Below are positions 55,296 through 64,000 of a stretch of 64,000 nucleotides of DNA, in pieces. The first letter of the stretch is position 1, and the number at the start of each line of letters is the position of its first letter. This stretch comes from an uncultured Lachnospiraceae bacterium (lineage in GTDB: Bacteria > Bacillota > Clostridia > Lachnospirales > Lachnospiraceae), in contig CACXFB010000059.1 of assembly GCA_902766825.1 (NCBI GenBank), positions 1-64,000 of the forward strand, given 5' to 3'. The position numbers and the translations under genes were made by a program. The notes under the pieces were generated by a model, which searched no databases, was not told the DNA's origin, and saw only the letters and a program-made list of their open reading frames with translations.

Positions 55296-56508
55296 GCTTG
55301 AGAAATTTGAAGAAGCAACAGAGATTGTCGGGAAAGTAATTAATAAAACCAAGATAATTTACAGTGATTATCTGTCAGAACAGACAGGTAATAAAGTATA
55401 TTTAAAACCTGAAAATCTTCAGTATACAGGAGCGTACAAATTAAGGGGTGCTTACTATAAGATAAGTACTTTGTCGGATGAGGAAAGACAGAAAGGTCTT
55501 ATTACCGCATCAGCAGGCAATCATGCCCAGGGCGTGGCATATGCGGCAAAAGAGTATGGTGTAAAAGCTGTGATTGTAATGCCTACATCAACTCCTCTTA
55601 TTAAGGTAAACAGAACAAAAGGATACGGTGCTGAAGTTATTTTGTACGGAAATGTATATGATGAGGCATGTCAGTATGCGCTTGATCTTGCCAAGGAAAA
55701 AGGTTATACATTTATTCATCCGTTTGATGATGAGGTTGTGGCAACAGGACAGGGTACAATTGCCATGGAAATCTTTAAGGAACTGCCTACAGTTGATATT
55801 ATTCTTGTACCTGTTGGCGGAGGCGGACTTGCTACAGGTGTATCAACACTTGCAAAGATGCTTAATCCTAAGATTCAGGTAATAGGTGTTGAGCCTGCAA
55901 AGGCAAACTGCCTTCAGGAATCGCTAAAAGCAGGTAAAGTAGTCACACTCCCGGCAGTGGATACAATTGCTGATGGTACAGCAGTTAAGACACCGGGAAG
56001 CAATATTTTCAAATATCTTCAGAAGAATCTTGACGGTGTAATTACGGTTGAGGATGAGGAGCTTATCGGAAGTTTCCTTGATATAGTTGAAAACCACAAA
56101 ATGATAGTTGAAAATTCCGGACTTCTTACTGTTGCAGCACTTAAACATCTTGATTGCAAGAATAAAAAGATTGTATCGATTTTAAGCGGCGGTAATATGG
56201 ATGTAATTACAATGTCGTCTGTAGTTCAGTATGGACTTATCCAGAGAAACAGAATATTTACGTTTTCTGTACAGCTTCCGGATAAGCCGGGCGAGCTTCT
56301 TCATGTCGCAGAGGTTTTGGCAAAGCTTCAGGGAAATGTAATCAAGCTTGAACATAATCAGTTTGTAAGCATAAACCGTAACAGTGCAGTAGAGCTTACA
56401 ATTACACTTGAGGCATTCGGAACAGAACACAAGGAAAAGATATTAAAAGGCTTAAAAGATGCAGGATATGAGGTGACAGAGGCGGCACCAACAGGTATTT
56501 ATCATTAA
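55288..56508 (+). CDS. ilvA: Threonine ammonia-lyase with one ACT domain
   Basis: PLP enzyme deaminating threonine to 2-oxobutanoate. The PLP lysine K51 sits in TGAYKLRGAYY; the glycine-rich phosphate loop VPVGGGGLATG and LSGGNMDV are present. The C-terminus (about residues 325-406) is a single ACT domain (FSVQLPDKPGELLHVAEVL). At 406 aa it is the shorter TdcB/IlvA2 type, not the 500-aa biosynthetic IlvA with two ACT domains, so it may serve either isoleucine synthesis or threonine breakdown. Starts within the ftsY end. Confidence 0.92.
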   Translation: MLKLEKFEEATEIVGKVINKTKIIYSDYLSEQTGNKVYLKPENLQYTGAYKLRGAYYKISTLSDEERQKGLITASAGNHAQGVAYAAKEYGVKAVIVMPTSTPLIKVNRTKGYGAEVILYGNVYDEACQYALDLAKEKGYTFIHPFDDEVVATGQGTIAMEIFKELPTVDIILVPVGGGGLATGVSTLAKMLNPKIQVIGVEPAKANCLQESLKAGKVVTLPAVDTIADGTAVKTPGSNIFKYLQKNLDGVITVEDEELIGSFLDIVENHKMIVENSGLLTVAALKHLDCKNKKIVSILSGGNMDVITMSSVVQYGLIQRNRIFTFSVQLPDKPGELLHVAEVLAKLQGNVIKLEHNQFVSINRNSAVELTITLEAFGTEHKEKILKGLKDAGYEVTEAAPTGIYH

Positions 56509-56536
56509 TTTTTTATTATCTTGAAAATGATTTTGC

Positions 56537-56575
56537 AAAAAAGAACAGATTAAAAGGCTGTTCTTTTTTCTTTTT
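56537..56575 (+). terminator. Terminator after ilvA
   Basis: AAAAAAGAACAG (56537-56548) pairs with CTGTTCTTTTTT (56558-56569), 9-nt loop, with T-rich continuation. Confidence 0.85.
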
Positions 56576-56576
56576 G

Positions 56577-56634
56577 GTTTCTTTAGATAAGATTTCTTTA
56601 GTTAAGGTTTCTAGTTAGGTTTTCTATGATTAAG
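56577..56634. repeat. Four imperfect tandem units upstream of recA
   Basis: Units at 56577-56591, 56592-56606, 56607-56618 and 56619-56634, each resembling GTTTCTTTAGTTAAG. They fill the start of a 383-bp gap that otherwise holds promoter sequences. Confidence 0.5.
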
Positions 56635-56662
56635 TTTTGCTTGACTAAATATAATAATGTGC

Positions 56663-56691
56663 TTGACATAATGGGACGATTAAACTAATAT
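56663..56691 (+). promoter_or_regulatory. Second, upstream promoter candidate before recA
   Basis: TTGACA (56663-56668), 17 bp, TAATAT (56686-56691). It lies about 100 bp upstream of the LexA-linked promoter and would give transcription passing over that operator. Confidence 0.45.
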
Positions 56692-56763
56692 AATATTTAT
56701 TCGATGTATAAAAAGTATATCAGCCGGACATATATTTTTTATTTATTGAATCAAAAAAATAAG

Positions 56764-56792
56764 TTGACAACAGATTAAAACTATTATAATAT
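56764..56792 (+). promoter_or_regulatory. Main promoter of recA
   Basis: TTGACA (56764-56769) with TAATAT 17 bp downstream (56787-56792), or TATAAT at 15 bp (56785-56790). The transcript start would fall on the LexA box. Confidence 0.65.
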
Positions 56793-56797
56793 TTAAT

Positions 56798-56811
56798 AGA
56801 ACAAAGGTTCG
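56798..56811 (+). promoter_or_regulatory. LexA (SOS) box of recA
   Basis: AGAACAAAGGTTCG: a GAAC-N4-GTTC dyad matching 13 of 14 positions of the symmetrical Gram-positive CGAAC-N4-GTTCG operator, immediately after the recA -10. Confidence 0.8.
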
Positions 56812-56891
56812 ATTGAATATAATCATATGTAAGGAACGATGATAGTACGTATTGGCGGTTTATGAGTCGTTTCGGATTGGAGATTAGTGAT

Positions 56892-57929
56892 ATGGATGAT
56901 AATAAGAAGAAAGCGCTTGATACAGCGTTAGCACAGATTGAGAAGCAGTTTGGTAAGGGGTCGGTTATGAGACTCGGGGATGATTATTCCAACATGAATA
57001 TAGAATCGGTTCCTACAGGTTCTTTAAGCCTTGATATTGCACTTGGAATCGGTGGAATTCCAAAGGGACGTATAATTGAGATATACGGACCGGAATCAAG
57101 TGGTAAGACTACAGTAGCTCTTCATATGGTTGCAGAGATACAGAAGCGCGGAGGAATCGCAGGATTTATAGACGCAGAACATGCACTTGATCCTACATAT
57201 GCCAAGAACATAGGTGTTGATATTGACAATCTTTATATTTCACAGCCACTTAGCGGTGAGCAGGCATTGGAGATTACCGAGACAATGGTAAGATCCGGAG
57301 CAATTGATATTGTTATTGTCGATTCAGTTGCAGCACTTGTTCCTAAGGCAGAGATTGACGGCGAGATGGGAGACTCACATGTAGGACTTCAGGCACGTCT
57401 TATGTCTCAGGCGTTAAGAAAGCTTACAGCAGTAATCAACAAGTCTAATTGTATTGTTATATTTATTAACCAGCTTCGTGAAAAGGTTGGAGTTATGTTT
57501 GGTAATCCTGAGACAACAACAGGTGGACGTGCTCTTAAGTTTTATTCATCTATCCGTCTTGATGTAAGAAGAATAGAGACACTTAAGCAGAATGGTGAAG
57601 TATATGGTAACAGAACAAGAGTTAAGGTAGTTAAGAATAAAGTTGCACCACCATTTAAAGAAGCTGAATTTGATATTATGTTCGGTAAGGGAATATCTAC
57701 AACAGGTGATATTCTTGATTTGGCAGCGAACGAAGGAATAATCAATAAGAGCGGTTCATGGTATTCATACGAGGGCGAAAAGATTGGTCAGGGACGCGAG
57801 AACGCTAAGCAGTTCCTTTCTGAGAATCCACAGATATTTAAGGAAATTGATACAAAGATTAGAGAGAAATTCGGACTTCTTCACAGTGAAGATGCGGCTG
57901 TGGCAGCACAGACTCAGGAGGAAGAATGA
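56892..57929 (+). CDS. recA: Recombinase RecA
   Basis: Strand-exchange ATPase and SOS coprotease. Walker [10 protein letters not shown] is at about residue 66, with [29 protein letters not shown], the L2-region [17 protein letters not shown] and [13 protein letters not shown]. The start [20 protein letters not shown] at 56892 is the family N-terminus; GGAG at 56879-56882 supports it over the ATG at 56862, giving 345 residues. Controlled by the LexA box upstream and coupled to recX by a 4-nt overlap. Confidence 0.98.
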   Translation: MDDNKKKALDTALAQIEKQFGKGSVMRLGDDYSNMNIESVPTGSLSLDIALGIGGIPKGRIIEIYGPESSGKTTVALHMVAEIQKRGGIAGFIDAEHALDPTYAKNIGVDIDNLYISQPLSGEQALEITETMVRSGAIDIVIVDSVAALVPKAEIDGEMGDSHVGLQARLMSQALRKLTAVINKSNCIVIFINQLREKVGVMFGNPETTTGGRALKFYSSIRLDVRRIETLKQNGEVYGNRTRVKVVKNKVAPPFKEAEFDIMFGKGISTTGDILDLAANEGIINKSGSWYSYEGEKIGQGRENAKQFLSENPQIFKEIDTKIREKFGLLHSEDAAVAAQTQEEE

Positions 57930-58552
57930 TTATTAATTCAATAAAACCAATTAATGATAAATATATGGTTGTGTATTTTGATGATGGTTTTTTGTTTAAG
58001 GCTAAGAACTCCGAGATTAACAGGCTCGGTCTGCAGGTTGATATGGATGTTGATGATGATATATATGAGAGAATCTATAATGAATTTGGCGTACGCAGAT
58101 GTAGATTTAAGGCAGTCGACATATTATCAAAGAGTGATAAGACAGAAAGGGAATTGAGCAGGAAACTGCTTGATTCCTTTTTTGCACAATCAGTTGTTGA
58201 AAGTGTTATAAAGCAGCTAATGGAACTTCACTACATTGATGATGAAAGAGTTGCAACCAATTATATCGAGATGAACATGTCAAAGAAAAGCCGCAAAGCC
58301 ATCAAACTAAAACTGACAGAGAAAGGTGTAGATTCACAGCTGATTGATAACCTGTTAGATGAGTTATATGACGGGGACAGTGAGCTTAATATTGCACGAA
58401 AATATTTAAGAAAATACAGTGATATTACTTTTTTTAATGACACAAAGAACAGAAAAAAAGTATATGCGGCACTTTACAATAAAGGAATAGGAATTAAGAC
58501 AACCACGCAGGCGATAGAGGAGAAAATTAGGAAACTTGAGGAAACTTTTTAA
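57926..58552 (+). CDS. recX: Regulatory protein RecX
   Basis: RecX limits RecA filament activity. The 208-aa protein is built of three-helix repeats; typical segments are [19 protein letters not shown] with [12 protein letters not shown], then [18 protein letters not shown] and [20 protein letters not shown]. Its ATG overlaps the recA stop (ATGA), ensuring coupled synthesis in a fixed ratio and shared SOS control. The N-terminal 60 residues are a less conserved addition seen in Firmicute RecX. Confidence 0.9.
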   Translation: MIINSIKPINDKYMVVYFDDGFLFKAKNSEINRLGLQVDMDVDDDIYERIYNEFGVRRCRFKAVDILSKSDKTERELSRKLLDSFFAQSVVESVIKQLMELHYIDDERVATNYIEMNMSKKSRKAIKLKLTEKGVDSQLIDNLLDELYDGDSELNIARKYLRKYSDITFFNDTKNRKKVYAALYNKGIGIKTTTQAIEEKIRKLEETF

Positions 58553-58598
58553 TAATCCTTTGTGATAAATATTGATTATATTTATTTGCCCCATAAGG

Positions 58599-58627
58599 TT
58601 GACTATACTACTATTTTAGTATAAAAT
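58599..58627 (+). promoter_or_regulatory. Promoter of rny with an internal dyad
   Basis: TTGACT (58599-58604), 17 bp, TAAAAT (58622-58627). A perfect inverted repeat TATACTA (58604-58610) / TAGTATA (58617-58623) fills the spacer and could be a repressor site. Confidence 0.5.
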
Positions 58628-58672
58628 TAATATGTTGTTTTGTACAATGAAAATTAAATAGGAGGTAATCAG

Positions 58673-60256
58673 ATGATTACAGCAATTATATCTGCTGTTG
58701 TCACTGCTTTGATTACGTCGATTTTCTTCTTGGTCATTTATTGTCCTAAGGCATCAAAGAAAGCTGCTAAAGCAGCTGTTGAACAACACGTAGCTGAACA
58801 TGAAGCTATAGTTGGAGATGCTAAGACGCAGGCCGGTAAAATTATAGATGAGGCAAAGGAAACTGCTGAGACGAAGAAGAGAGAAGCCCTTCTCGAAGTT
58901 AAAGAAGAATCCATTAGGATGAAGAATGAACTCGATAAGGAAACTAAAGAACGTCGTGCCGAAGTTGGACGTCTTGAAAAGAGAGTTCAACAGAAGGAAG
59001 AGACTCTTGATAAGAAGATTGAGAATTTTGAGAAAAAAGAAGCAAAAATCAATGAGAAGGAAATCAGTCTTGACAAATTAAGAGTTGAACTTGAAGAATC
59101 AAAGCAAAAACAATTGCAGGAACTTGAAAAGATATCTGGTTTAACTTCCGAGCAAGCAAAAGAATATCTACTTAAAACTGTTGAAGAAGAAGTAAAACAT
59201 GATACAGCTGTTATGATTAAAGAGATGGAAGCTAAGGCAAAGGATGAAGCTGATAAGAAGGCTAAAGATTTTGTTGTAACTGCTATTCAGAAGTGTGCAG
59301 CAGATCATGTTGCTGAGACAACTATTTCGGTTGTTCAGTTACCAAGTGATGAGATGAAAGGTAGAATTATCGGTAGAGAGGGACGTAACATCAGAACTCT
59401 TGAGACGATGACAGGTGTTGATTTGATTATTGATGATACTCCTGAGGCAGTTATTCTTTCAGGATTTGATCCTATAAGAAGAGAGATTGCCAAGATTGCA
59501 CTTGAAAAACTCATTATTGATGGAAGAATTCAGCCACAGAGAATTGAAGAGATGGTTGAAAAGGCTCAAAAAGAAGTAGAGCAGTTAATTCGTGAAGAAG
59601 GTGAGAATGCCGTTCTTGAAGTCGGTGTTCATGGAATTCATCCGGAACTTATTAAACTTCTTGGTAAGATGAGATTCAGAACCAGTTATGGTCAGAATGC
59701 TCTTAAACATTCTATCGAAGTTGCACAGCTTACCGGACTTCTTGCCGCTGAGGTTGGTGAGGACATCAAGGTTGCAAAACGTGCAGGTTTATTACATGAT
59801 ATTGGTAAGTCGCTTGATCACGAGATTGAAGGATCACATATTCAGATTGGTGCGGATTTGTGTAGAAAATATAAAGAGAGCACTCTTATTATTAACGCAG
59901 TTGAAGCACATCATGGAGATGTTGAGCCACAGTCACTTATTGCATGCTTAGTTCAGGCTGCTGATACTATTTCAGCTGCAAGACCTGGTGCAAGAAAAGA
60001 GACACTTGAGACTTATACAAACAGATTAAAACAGTTAGAAGATATTGCAAACAGCTTCAAGGGAGTTGAAAAGTCTTTTGCAATTCAGGCAGGTAGGGAA
60101 ATTCGTGTAGCAGTAATTCCTGAGCTTGTATCTGATGAAGATATGATTCTTATAGCAAGAGACATAACTAAGAGAATTGAAAGTGAATTGAATTACCCTG
60201 GACAGATTAAAGTTAATCTGATTCGTGAAAATAGAGTAATTGAGTATGCTAAATAA
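58673..60256 (+). CDS. rny: Ribonuclease Y
   Basis: Membrane-anchored endoribonuclease starting mRNA decay in Firmicutes. In order: an N-terminal membrane helix (residues 2-22), a highly charged coiled coil (about 30-200), a KH domain with [15 protein letters not shown] (from about 230), and an HD domain with H375-D376 ([12 protein letters not shown]) and EAHHGD. The 527-aa length is normal. AGGAGG precedes the ATG. It has its own promoter and terminator although it follows recX. Confidence 0.97.
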   Translation: MITAIISAVVTALITSIFFLVIYCPKASKKAAKAAVEQHVAEHEAIVGDAKTQAGKIIDEAKETAETKKREALLEVKEESIRMKNELDKETKERRAEVGRLEKRVQQKEETLDKKIENFEKKEAKINEKEISLDKLRVELEESKQKQLQELEKISGLTSEQAKEYLLKTVEEEVKHDTAVMIKEMEAKAKDEADKKAKDFVVTAIQKCAADHVAETTISVVQLPSDEMKGRIIGREGRNIRTLETMTGVDLIIDDTPEAVILSGFDPIRREIAKIALEKLIIDGRIQPQRIEEMVEKAQKEVEQLIREEGENAVLEVGVHGIHPELIKLLGKMRFRTSYGQNALKHSIEVAQLTGLLAAEVGEDIKVAKRAGLLHDIGKSLDHEIEGSHIQIGADLCRKYKESTLIINAVEAHHGDVEPQSLIACLVQAADTISAARPGARKETLETYTNRLKQLEDIANSFKGVEKSFAIQAGREIRVAVIPELVSDEDMILIARDITKRIESELNYPGQIKVNLIRENRVIEYAK

Positions 60257-60263
60257 GATTCTT

Positions 60264-60297
60264 AATAGTCGGGATTATTAATCCCGACTATTTTTTT
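60264..60297 (+). terminator. Terminator after rny
   Basis: Perfect 12-bp stem (60264-60275 with 60281-60292), TATTA loop, T tract. Confidence 0.92.
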
Positions 60298-60324
60298 ACC
60301 TCTTATAGAAGTGGATGGTGTGTT

Positions 60325-60873
60325 ATGGATATAAATAAAAATGTTTTTGTTGAAAAAAGAGAGTTGATACATAAAGGAAGCATACTTGATTATTACAAGG
60401 ATACGATGAGGTTTTCTAACGGCAATACGCAGTGTTGGGACTATATTGATCATAAACCTGTAGTAAGTGTACTTCCTGTAGATGAAGATGGTAATATAAT
60501 CTGCGTCAGACAGTACAGACATGCGATAGATAAAAGCTCGCTTGAGATTCCGGCAGGAGGAATAGGTGATGATAATAATCCCCTTACAGGGGCATTAAGA
60601 GAGCTTAGAGAGGAAACAGGATATATTTGTGATGAAAAAGATGCAAAACATCTTATAGATATATATACAAGTGTTGGTTATACCAATGAGATGGTTTACA
60701 TTTATGAGTGTAAAGTTAGTAAAAAGACAAATGCATCCCTTGATGATAATGAATTTGTTACAGTTGAAAAATATTCTCCTATGCAGTTATATGAGATGAT
60801 TATTAAGGGAGAGATTCAGGATGCCAAGACAGTTAGTGCAGTGATGACTTACATTGCAGGTATGCATCAGTAA
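60325..60873 (+). CDS. Nudix hydrolase, probable ADP-ribose pyrophosphatase
   Basis: Hydrolyses nucleoside diphosphates linked to another moiety; domain layout matches the ADP-sugar pyrophosphatase subgroup. The N-terminal beta region (DYYKDTMRF, VVSVLPVDEDGNIICVRQYR) precedes the Nudix box, whose core RELREETGY is intact, while the first Glu of the box is Asn (GGIGDDNN). That residue is less critical than the REUXEE glutamates, so activity is likely. 182 aa, typical. The next gene converges on it. Confidence 0.88.
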   Translation: MDINKNVFVEKRELIHKGSILDYYKDTMRFSNGNTQCWDYIDHKPVVSVLPVDEDGNIICVRQYRHAIDKSSLEIPAGGIGDDNNPLTGALRELREETGYICDEKDAKHLIDIYTSVGYTNEMVYIYECKVSKKTNASLDDNEFVTVEKYSPMQLYEMIIKGEIQDAKTVSAVMTYIAGMHQ

Positions 60874-60910
60874 TTAAGAATATTTTATACGAACATTAGA
60901 ATATATAGAT

Positions 60911-60973
60911 AAAAAATTTCGCTAGTAGTCCCCGTGTCGTGACCTAGGCCGCAATCGTGAATTACTAGCGAAA
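60911..60973 (-). terminator. Terminator of the DAHP synthase gene with a large structured loop
   Basis: Read on the minus strand, TTTCGCTAGTA (60963-60973) and TACTAGCGAAA (60917-60927) form a perfect 11-bp stem followed by a T tract (60911-60916). The enclosed 35 nt is GC-rich and contains TCACGA twice, far longer than a normal terminator loop. Confidence 0.7.
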
Positions 60974-60990
60974 ACAAGAATAATGAAATA

Positions 60991-62019
60991 TTATAATAAC
61001 TCAGCCATATCAAGAAGAAGCTTTTCTGTCTCTTCCCATCCGATGCAGGCATCTGTAATTGATTTTCCGTAGATGTGCTCATGGATTCCCTGGTTACCTG
61101 GTTCAATATAGCTTTCAACCATAACACCCTTTACGATGTTTTCAATATCTTTAGATGAGCGGCGGTTATGAAGAACCTCTTTAACGATTCTTGGTTGCTC
61201 AAAGTATTTCTTGTTTGAATTTGAGTGGTTAGCATCAATAATAACTGCAGGATTAGCAAGGTCCAAATTACCATACATTTCGATAAGACGTAGGATGTCT
61301 TCGTAGTGGTAATTAGGAATAGCCTGTCCATGTTTGTTGACAGCTCCACGAAGAATAGTGTGTGTAAGTGGATTACCGTCAGTTTTAACTTCGTGACCAC
61401 GGTAAAGGAAAGTATGCTTTGACTGGGCTGCGATACATGAATTAAGCATTACCGAAAAATCACCACTTGTAGGATTTTTCATTCCGGCAGGAATGTCCAT
61501 GCCGCTTATTGTAAGTCTGTGCTGCTGGTCTTCAACAGAACGGGCACCGACTGCAACATAAGAGAGAATATCGTCTACATATGGGAAATTCTCAGGATAA
61601 AGCATCTCGTCTGCTGCCGTAAGACCAGTTTCACCAATGGCCTTTAAGTGCATTTTTCTCATTGCAACAAGTCCTTCACCAAAGTCCGGTTTTTTCTCTG
61701 GATCCGGCTGGTGAATTATTCCTTTGTAACCCATACCTGTTGTTCTAGGTTTGTTAGTGTAGATTCTAGGGATAATTATAATCTTATCTTCAATCTGTTC
61801 CTGAACCTTAGCAAGACGTGAGATGTAGTCACATACGGCATCTTCGTTATCAGCTGAGCATGGTCCGATGATTGCAAGGAACTTGTTCGACTTGCCTGTG
61901 AATACGTCGGCAATTTTCTGATCCCTTATTTTCTTAGCTTCCTTTTGTTCTTTTGGAAGTGGGAACATGTCCTTAAGTACTTCCGGTGAAATGATTTCTT
62001 TTACATAATGAAAACTCAT
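60991..62019 (-). CDS. aroF: 3-deoxy-7-phosphoheptulonate synthase (class I)
   Basis: First shikimate-pathway enzyme: PEP plus erythrose-4-phosphate gives DAHP. The 342-aa protein is of the AroF/AroG/AroH type: AIIGPCSADNEDAV, PRTTGMGYKG, EMLYPENFPYVDD, VGARSVEDQQHRLTISGMDI split here as GARSVEDQQHR, and IDANHSNSNKKYFEQ. Feedback regulation by an aromatic amino acid is expected for the class but the effector is not visible. It follows a membrane-protein gene by 24 bp with an AAAGGATG ribosome site, so the two form an operon. Confidence 0.95.
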   Translation of the reverse strand: MSFHYVKEIISPEVLKDMFPLPKEQKEAKKIRDQKIADVFTGKSNKFLAIIGPCSADNEDAVCDYISRLAKVQEQIEDKIIIIPRIYTNKPRTTGMGYKGIIHQPDPEKKPDFGEGLVAMRKMHLKAIGETGLTAADEMLYPENFPYVDDILSYVAVGARSVEDQQHRLTISGMDIPAGMKNPTSGDFSVMLNSCIAAQSKHTFLYRGHEVKTDGNPLTHTILRGAVNKHGQAIPNYHYEDILRLIEMYGNLDLANPAVIIDANHSNSNKKYFEQPRIVKEVLHNRRSSKDIENIVKGVMVESYIEPGNQGIHEHIYGKSITDACIGWEETEKLLLDMAELL

Positions 62020-62043
62020 TTTTTTTCATCCTTTCAAAATAAA

Positions 62044-62505
62044 TTAAAAATTTTCGTTGTAGTAATTGCCTGTAAGCTCTGATAATAAATCTTCGTCTAC
62101 ATCGGCAAATTCATTTTTTAAATCATTTGTAAAGCTTTCAACTACAACGTAATAGGAATCTGCATCATTTGTATCTGTTAAACCGTTATTATCCGCACAT
62201 CTTTTAATATAGTCATCAGTGAGATTATCCTTGATATAGGCGTTAACCTTAGAGATAATATCGTCCTGTTCGTCTGCAGAAGCCTTAAGCTTTTTTGCAG
62301 TGATTAAAGAACTGACTCCGATTGCTATAAAGATGACAAACATGATCGTAATGACACAAAACTGAAAAAGATTAGTTACAAAGTTTGCGAATTTTATGAT
62401 ATCAAAATAATCCAGCAAGGTATACGCAATTCCGATTATTCCAAAGGGAATAAAGAGAAAACCGGTACTTTTGTAATCCTCATAACGTTCTCTGTTATTT
62501 TTCAT
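62044..62505 (-). CDS. Hypothetical protein with two membrane segments
   Basis: No family recognised. The 153-aa product has a charged N-terminus, two hydrophobic segments (about residues 14-34 and 46-68), and a soluble acidic C-terminal part of about 80 residues (ADEQDDIISKVNAYIKDNLT). It is the first gene of a minus-strand pair with DAHP synthase and has a good promoter and AAAGGA site. Shares its general two-helix plan with the product at 6852-7421, but I see no sequence match. Confidence 0.72.
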   Translation of the reverse strand: MKNNRERYEDYKSTGFLFIPFGIIGIAYTLLDYFDIIKFANFVTNLFQFCVITIMFVIFIAIGVSSLITAKKLKASADEQDDIISKVNAYIKDNLTDDYIKRCADNNGLTDTNDADSYYVVVESFTNDLKNEFADVDEDLLSELTGNYYNENF

Positions 62506-62557
62506 TTAGAATGTCCTTTCTTTACATTGAAAATAATATAAAAAATTATTCAAAAAA

Positions 62558-62586
62558 ATACTAGCATAAAGAAGTTGTGTATTCAA
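62558..62586 (-). promoter_or_regulatory. Minus-strand promoter for the membrane protein and aroF
   Basis: On the minus strand TTGAAT (complement of 62581-62586), 17 bp, TAGTAT (complement of 62558-62563), about 50 bp before the gene. Confidence 0.55.
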
Positions 62587-62693
62587 GTGTTTATAACTGT
62601 GAACCTCTTTACTTTATTGAAGGTTTATTTTAAAATGAGGAATAATTGCAATGTAATATACGATACATTTTTGTGGAAATGAGGACGAAAAAT

Positions 62694-64000
62694 ATGGAAA
62701 AGCTGGCACTGACAGACAAGCAGCTTATGATGGTTGAAAAACCGGAAAGATACATTGGTAACGAATATAATATGGTAAAAAAGGATTTAGCAGATGTGGA
62801 CGTAAGGTTTGCTATGTGTTTTCCTGATGTATACGAGATTGGAATGTCGCATCTTGGAATTCAGATTTTATATGATTCGCTCAATAAGAGAGAGGATACA
62901 TATTGTGAACGTGTATATTCTCCGTGGGTTGATCTTGATAAGCTTATGAGGGAGCAAAGCATTAAGCTTTTTACCCTCGAGACACAGACACCGGTTAAGG
63001 AATTTGATTTCCTTGGAATTACGCTTCAGTATGAGATGTGTTACACCAACATTCTTCAGGTGCTTGATTTGGCAGGTATTCCACTTAGTGCAACGGACAG
63101 AGGCGAGGATGACCCTATCGTTGTAGGAGGAGGTCCATGTGTGTATAATCCTGAACCGATTGCGGAGTTTTTTGATTTCTTCTGTATCGGAGAAGGCGAA
63201 AAAATATATGATGACGTAATTGAGATTTATAAGGAAAATAAGGCAACGGGAGGAACAAGAACGCAGTTCCTTGAAAAAATAGCTGAACTTGAGGGCATAT
63301 ACGTGCCTCAGTTTTATGATGTTTCATACAATGAAGATTGTACAATCAAGGAATTTAAAAAGAATAATCTACACGCTAAAGATAAGATAAAAAAGATTAT
63401 TATAAGCGATTTAAGTGATATTAACTATCCGGAGAAACCACTGGTTCCTTTTATAAAGGTTACGCAGGACAGAGTTGTTCTTGAAATCCAAAGAGGCTGT
63501 ATAAGAGGCTGCAGATTCTGCCAGGCAGGAATGATTTATCGTCCGATTAGAGAGAGAAATCTTGAATTTCTTAAAAAGAAGGCAATGCTTATGCTTGAAA
63601 ATACAGGACATGAGGAGATTTCCTTAAGTTCTCTTAGTTCATCTGACTACAGTCAGTTAAAAGAACTTGTGTATTTCCTTATTGATGAGTGTAAGAAACG
63701 TTACGTTAATATTTCGCTCCCTTCACTTAGAATAGATGCATTTTCACTTGATGTAATGAATAAAGTGCAGGATATAAAAAAGAGCAGCCTTACATTTGCG
63801 CCGGAGGCGGGTACACAAAAACAGAGAAATGTAATTAATAAAGGTCTTACCGAGGAAGTAATACTTGAAGGTGCCATGAAGGCGTTTAACGGCGGCTGGA
63901 ACAAAGTTAAACTGTATTTTATGCTCGGACAGCCTACAGAGACTTATGAGGATATTGAGGGAATCGCAATTCTTTCAGACCGTATTGCAAGAGAGTACTA
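62694..64000 (+). CDS. B12-binding radical SAM protein (TIGR03960 type), 3'-truncated
   Basis: The frame is open from the ATG at 62694 to the window end, about 435 residues. An N-terminal region like a cobalamin-binding fold (DVRFAMCFPDVYEIGMSHLG, VVGGGPCVYNPEPIAEFFD) precedes a radical SAM core with C269, C273 and C276 (RGCIRGCRFCQAG) and FAPEAGTQKQRNVINKG. The pattern matches TIGR03960, usually encoded beside a TIGR03936 protein and RNase G before rplU; those would lie beyond the window. Its substrate is unknown. GAGGACG precedes the start. Confidence 0.88.
   Translation, partial: MEKLALTDKQLMMVEKPERYIGNEYNMVKKDLADVDVRFAMCFPDVYEIGMSHLGIQILYDSLNKREDTYCERVYSPWVDLDKLMREQSIKLFTLETQTPVKEFDFLGITLQYEMCYTNILQVLDLAGIPLSATDRGEDDPIVVGGGPCVYNPEPIAEFFDFFCIGEGEKIYDDVIEIYKENKATGGTRTQFLEKIAELEGIYVPQFYDVSYNEDCTIKEFKKNNLHAKDKIKKIIISDLSDINYPEKPLVPFIKVTQDRVVLEIQRGCIRGCRFCQAGMIYRPIRERNLEFLKKKAMLMLENTGHEEISLSSLSSSDYSQLKELVYFLIDECKKRYVNISLPSLRIDAFSLDVMNKVQDIKKSSLTFAPEAGTQKQRNVINKGLTEEVILEGAMKAFNGGWNKVKLYFMLGQPTETYEDIEGIAILSDRIAREY

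Noticed and set aside
1..64000. tRNA, rRNA, CRISPR arrays, prophage, transposase or toxin-antitoxin genes
   Set aside because: None could be recognised by reading both strands; intergenic gaps are short and account for promoters, terminators and the repeats listed. A covariance-model scan would be needed to exclude small RNAs.

Overview
The window reads as a stretch of core chromosome from an AT-rich Gram-positive anaerobe of the Clostridia, most likely family Lachnospiraceae. The grounds are AGGAGG-type ribosome binding sites, Firmicute gene orders (yqfC-yqfD-phoH-ybeY; plsX-acpP-rnc-smc-ftsY; recA-recX-rny), RecU, RNase Y, HisZ with a short HisG, a CGAAC-type LexA box and long same-strand operons. 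The genus is not resolved. I see no tRNA, rRNA, CRISPR array, phage gene or transposase, and nothing that looks like a defence or secretion island.

Layout. 1-9 kb: the end of a pepD-type dipeptidase, an LCP cell-wall ligase, an M23 peptidase, a small alarmone synthetase, then an rRNA-modification run (RsmF-like methyltransferase, RsuA- and RluA-type pseudouridine synthases) and recU. 9-15.4 kb: a histidine operon (hisZ, G, D, B, A, IE) behind a consensus promoter; two of its enzymes carry unusual N-terminal additions. 15.4-19 kb: a 42-aa membrane peptide, alaS, a PilZ protein and rpsU. 19-25.6 kb: yqfC, yqfD, phoH, ybeY, a DUF3048 protein, a MurJ/SpoVB-like flippase and a BofC-like protein. 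25.6-32.3 kb: two flavoproteins, proB, a DUF896 protein, 5-formyl-THF cyclo-ligase, miaB and an Asn-rich lipoprotein. 32.3-36.9 kb: an SDR oxidoreductase, a DD-carboxypeptidase, a secreted beta-helix protein and a DUF5662 protein.

36.9-41 kb: pyrB and pyrI on the minus strand, separated by a palindromic repeat element from a divergent aconitase-family hydratase. 41-47.8 kb: folD, rimO, pgsA, a second HI0933-type flavoprotein, cmk, ispH and rpsA, mostly overlapping or closely spaced. 47.8-56.5 kb: an orphan cheR, then plsX, acpP, rnc, smc, ftsY and ilvA. 56.5-60.3 kb: recA with a LexA operator, recX and rny. 60.3-64 kb: a Nudix hydrolase, a minus-strand pair (membrane protein and DAHP synthase), and the start of a B12-binding radical SAM protein cut by the window end.

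The best leads for something undescribed are a catalytically degenerate HisF-like barrel fused to HisIE, a Glu/Asp/Tyr-rich extension of about 117 residues fused in frame to HisB in the same operon, a family of 28-nt palindromic repeats (four copies at two loci), and an unusual structured insert inside the DAHP synthase terminator. Many gene starts were moved downstream from the longest open frame because a Shine-Dalgarno site lies inside the longer version.
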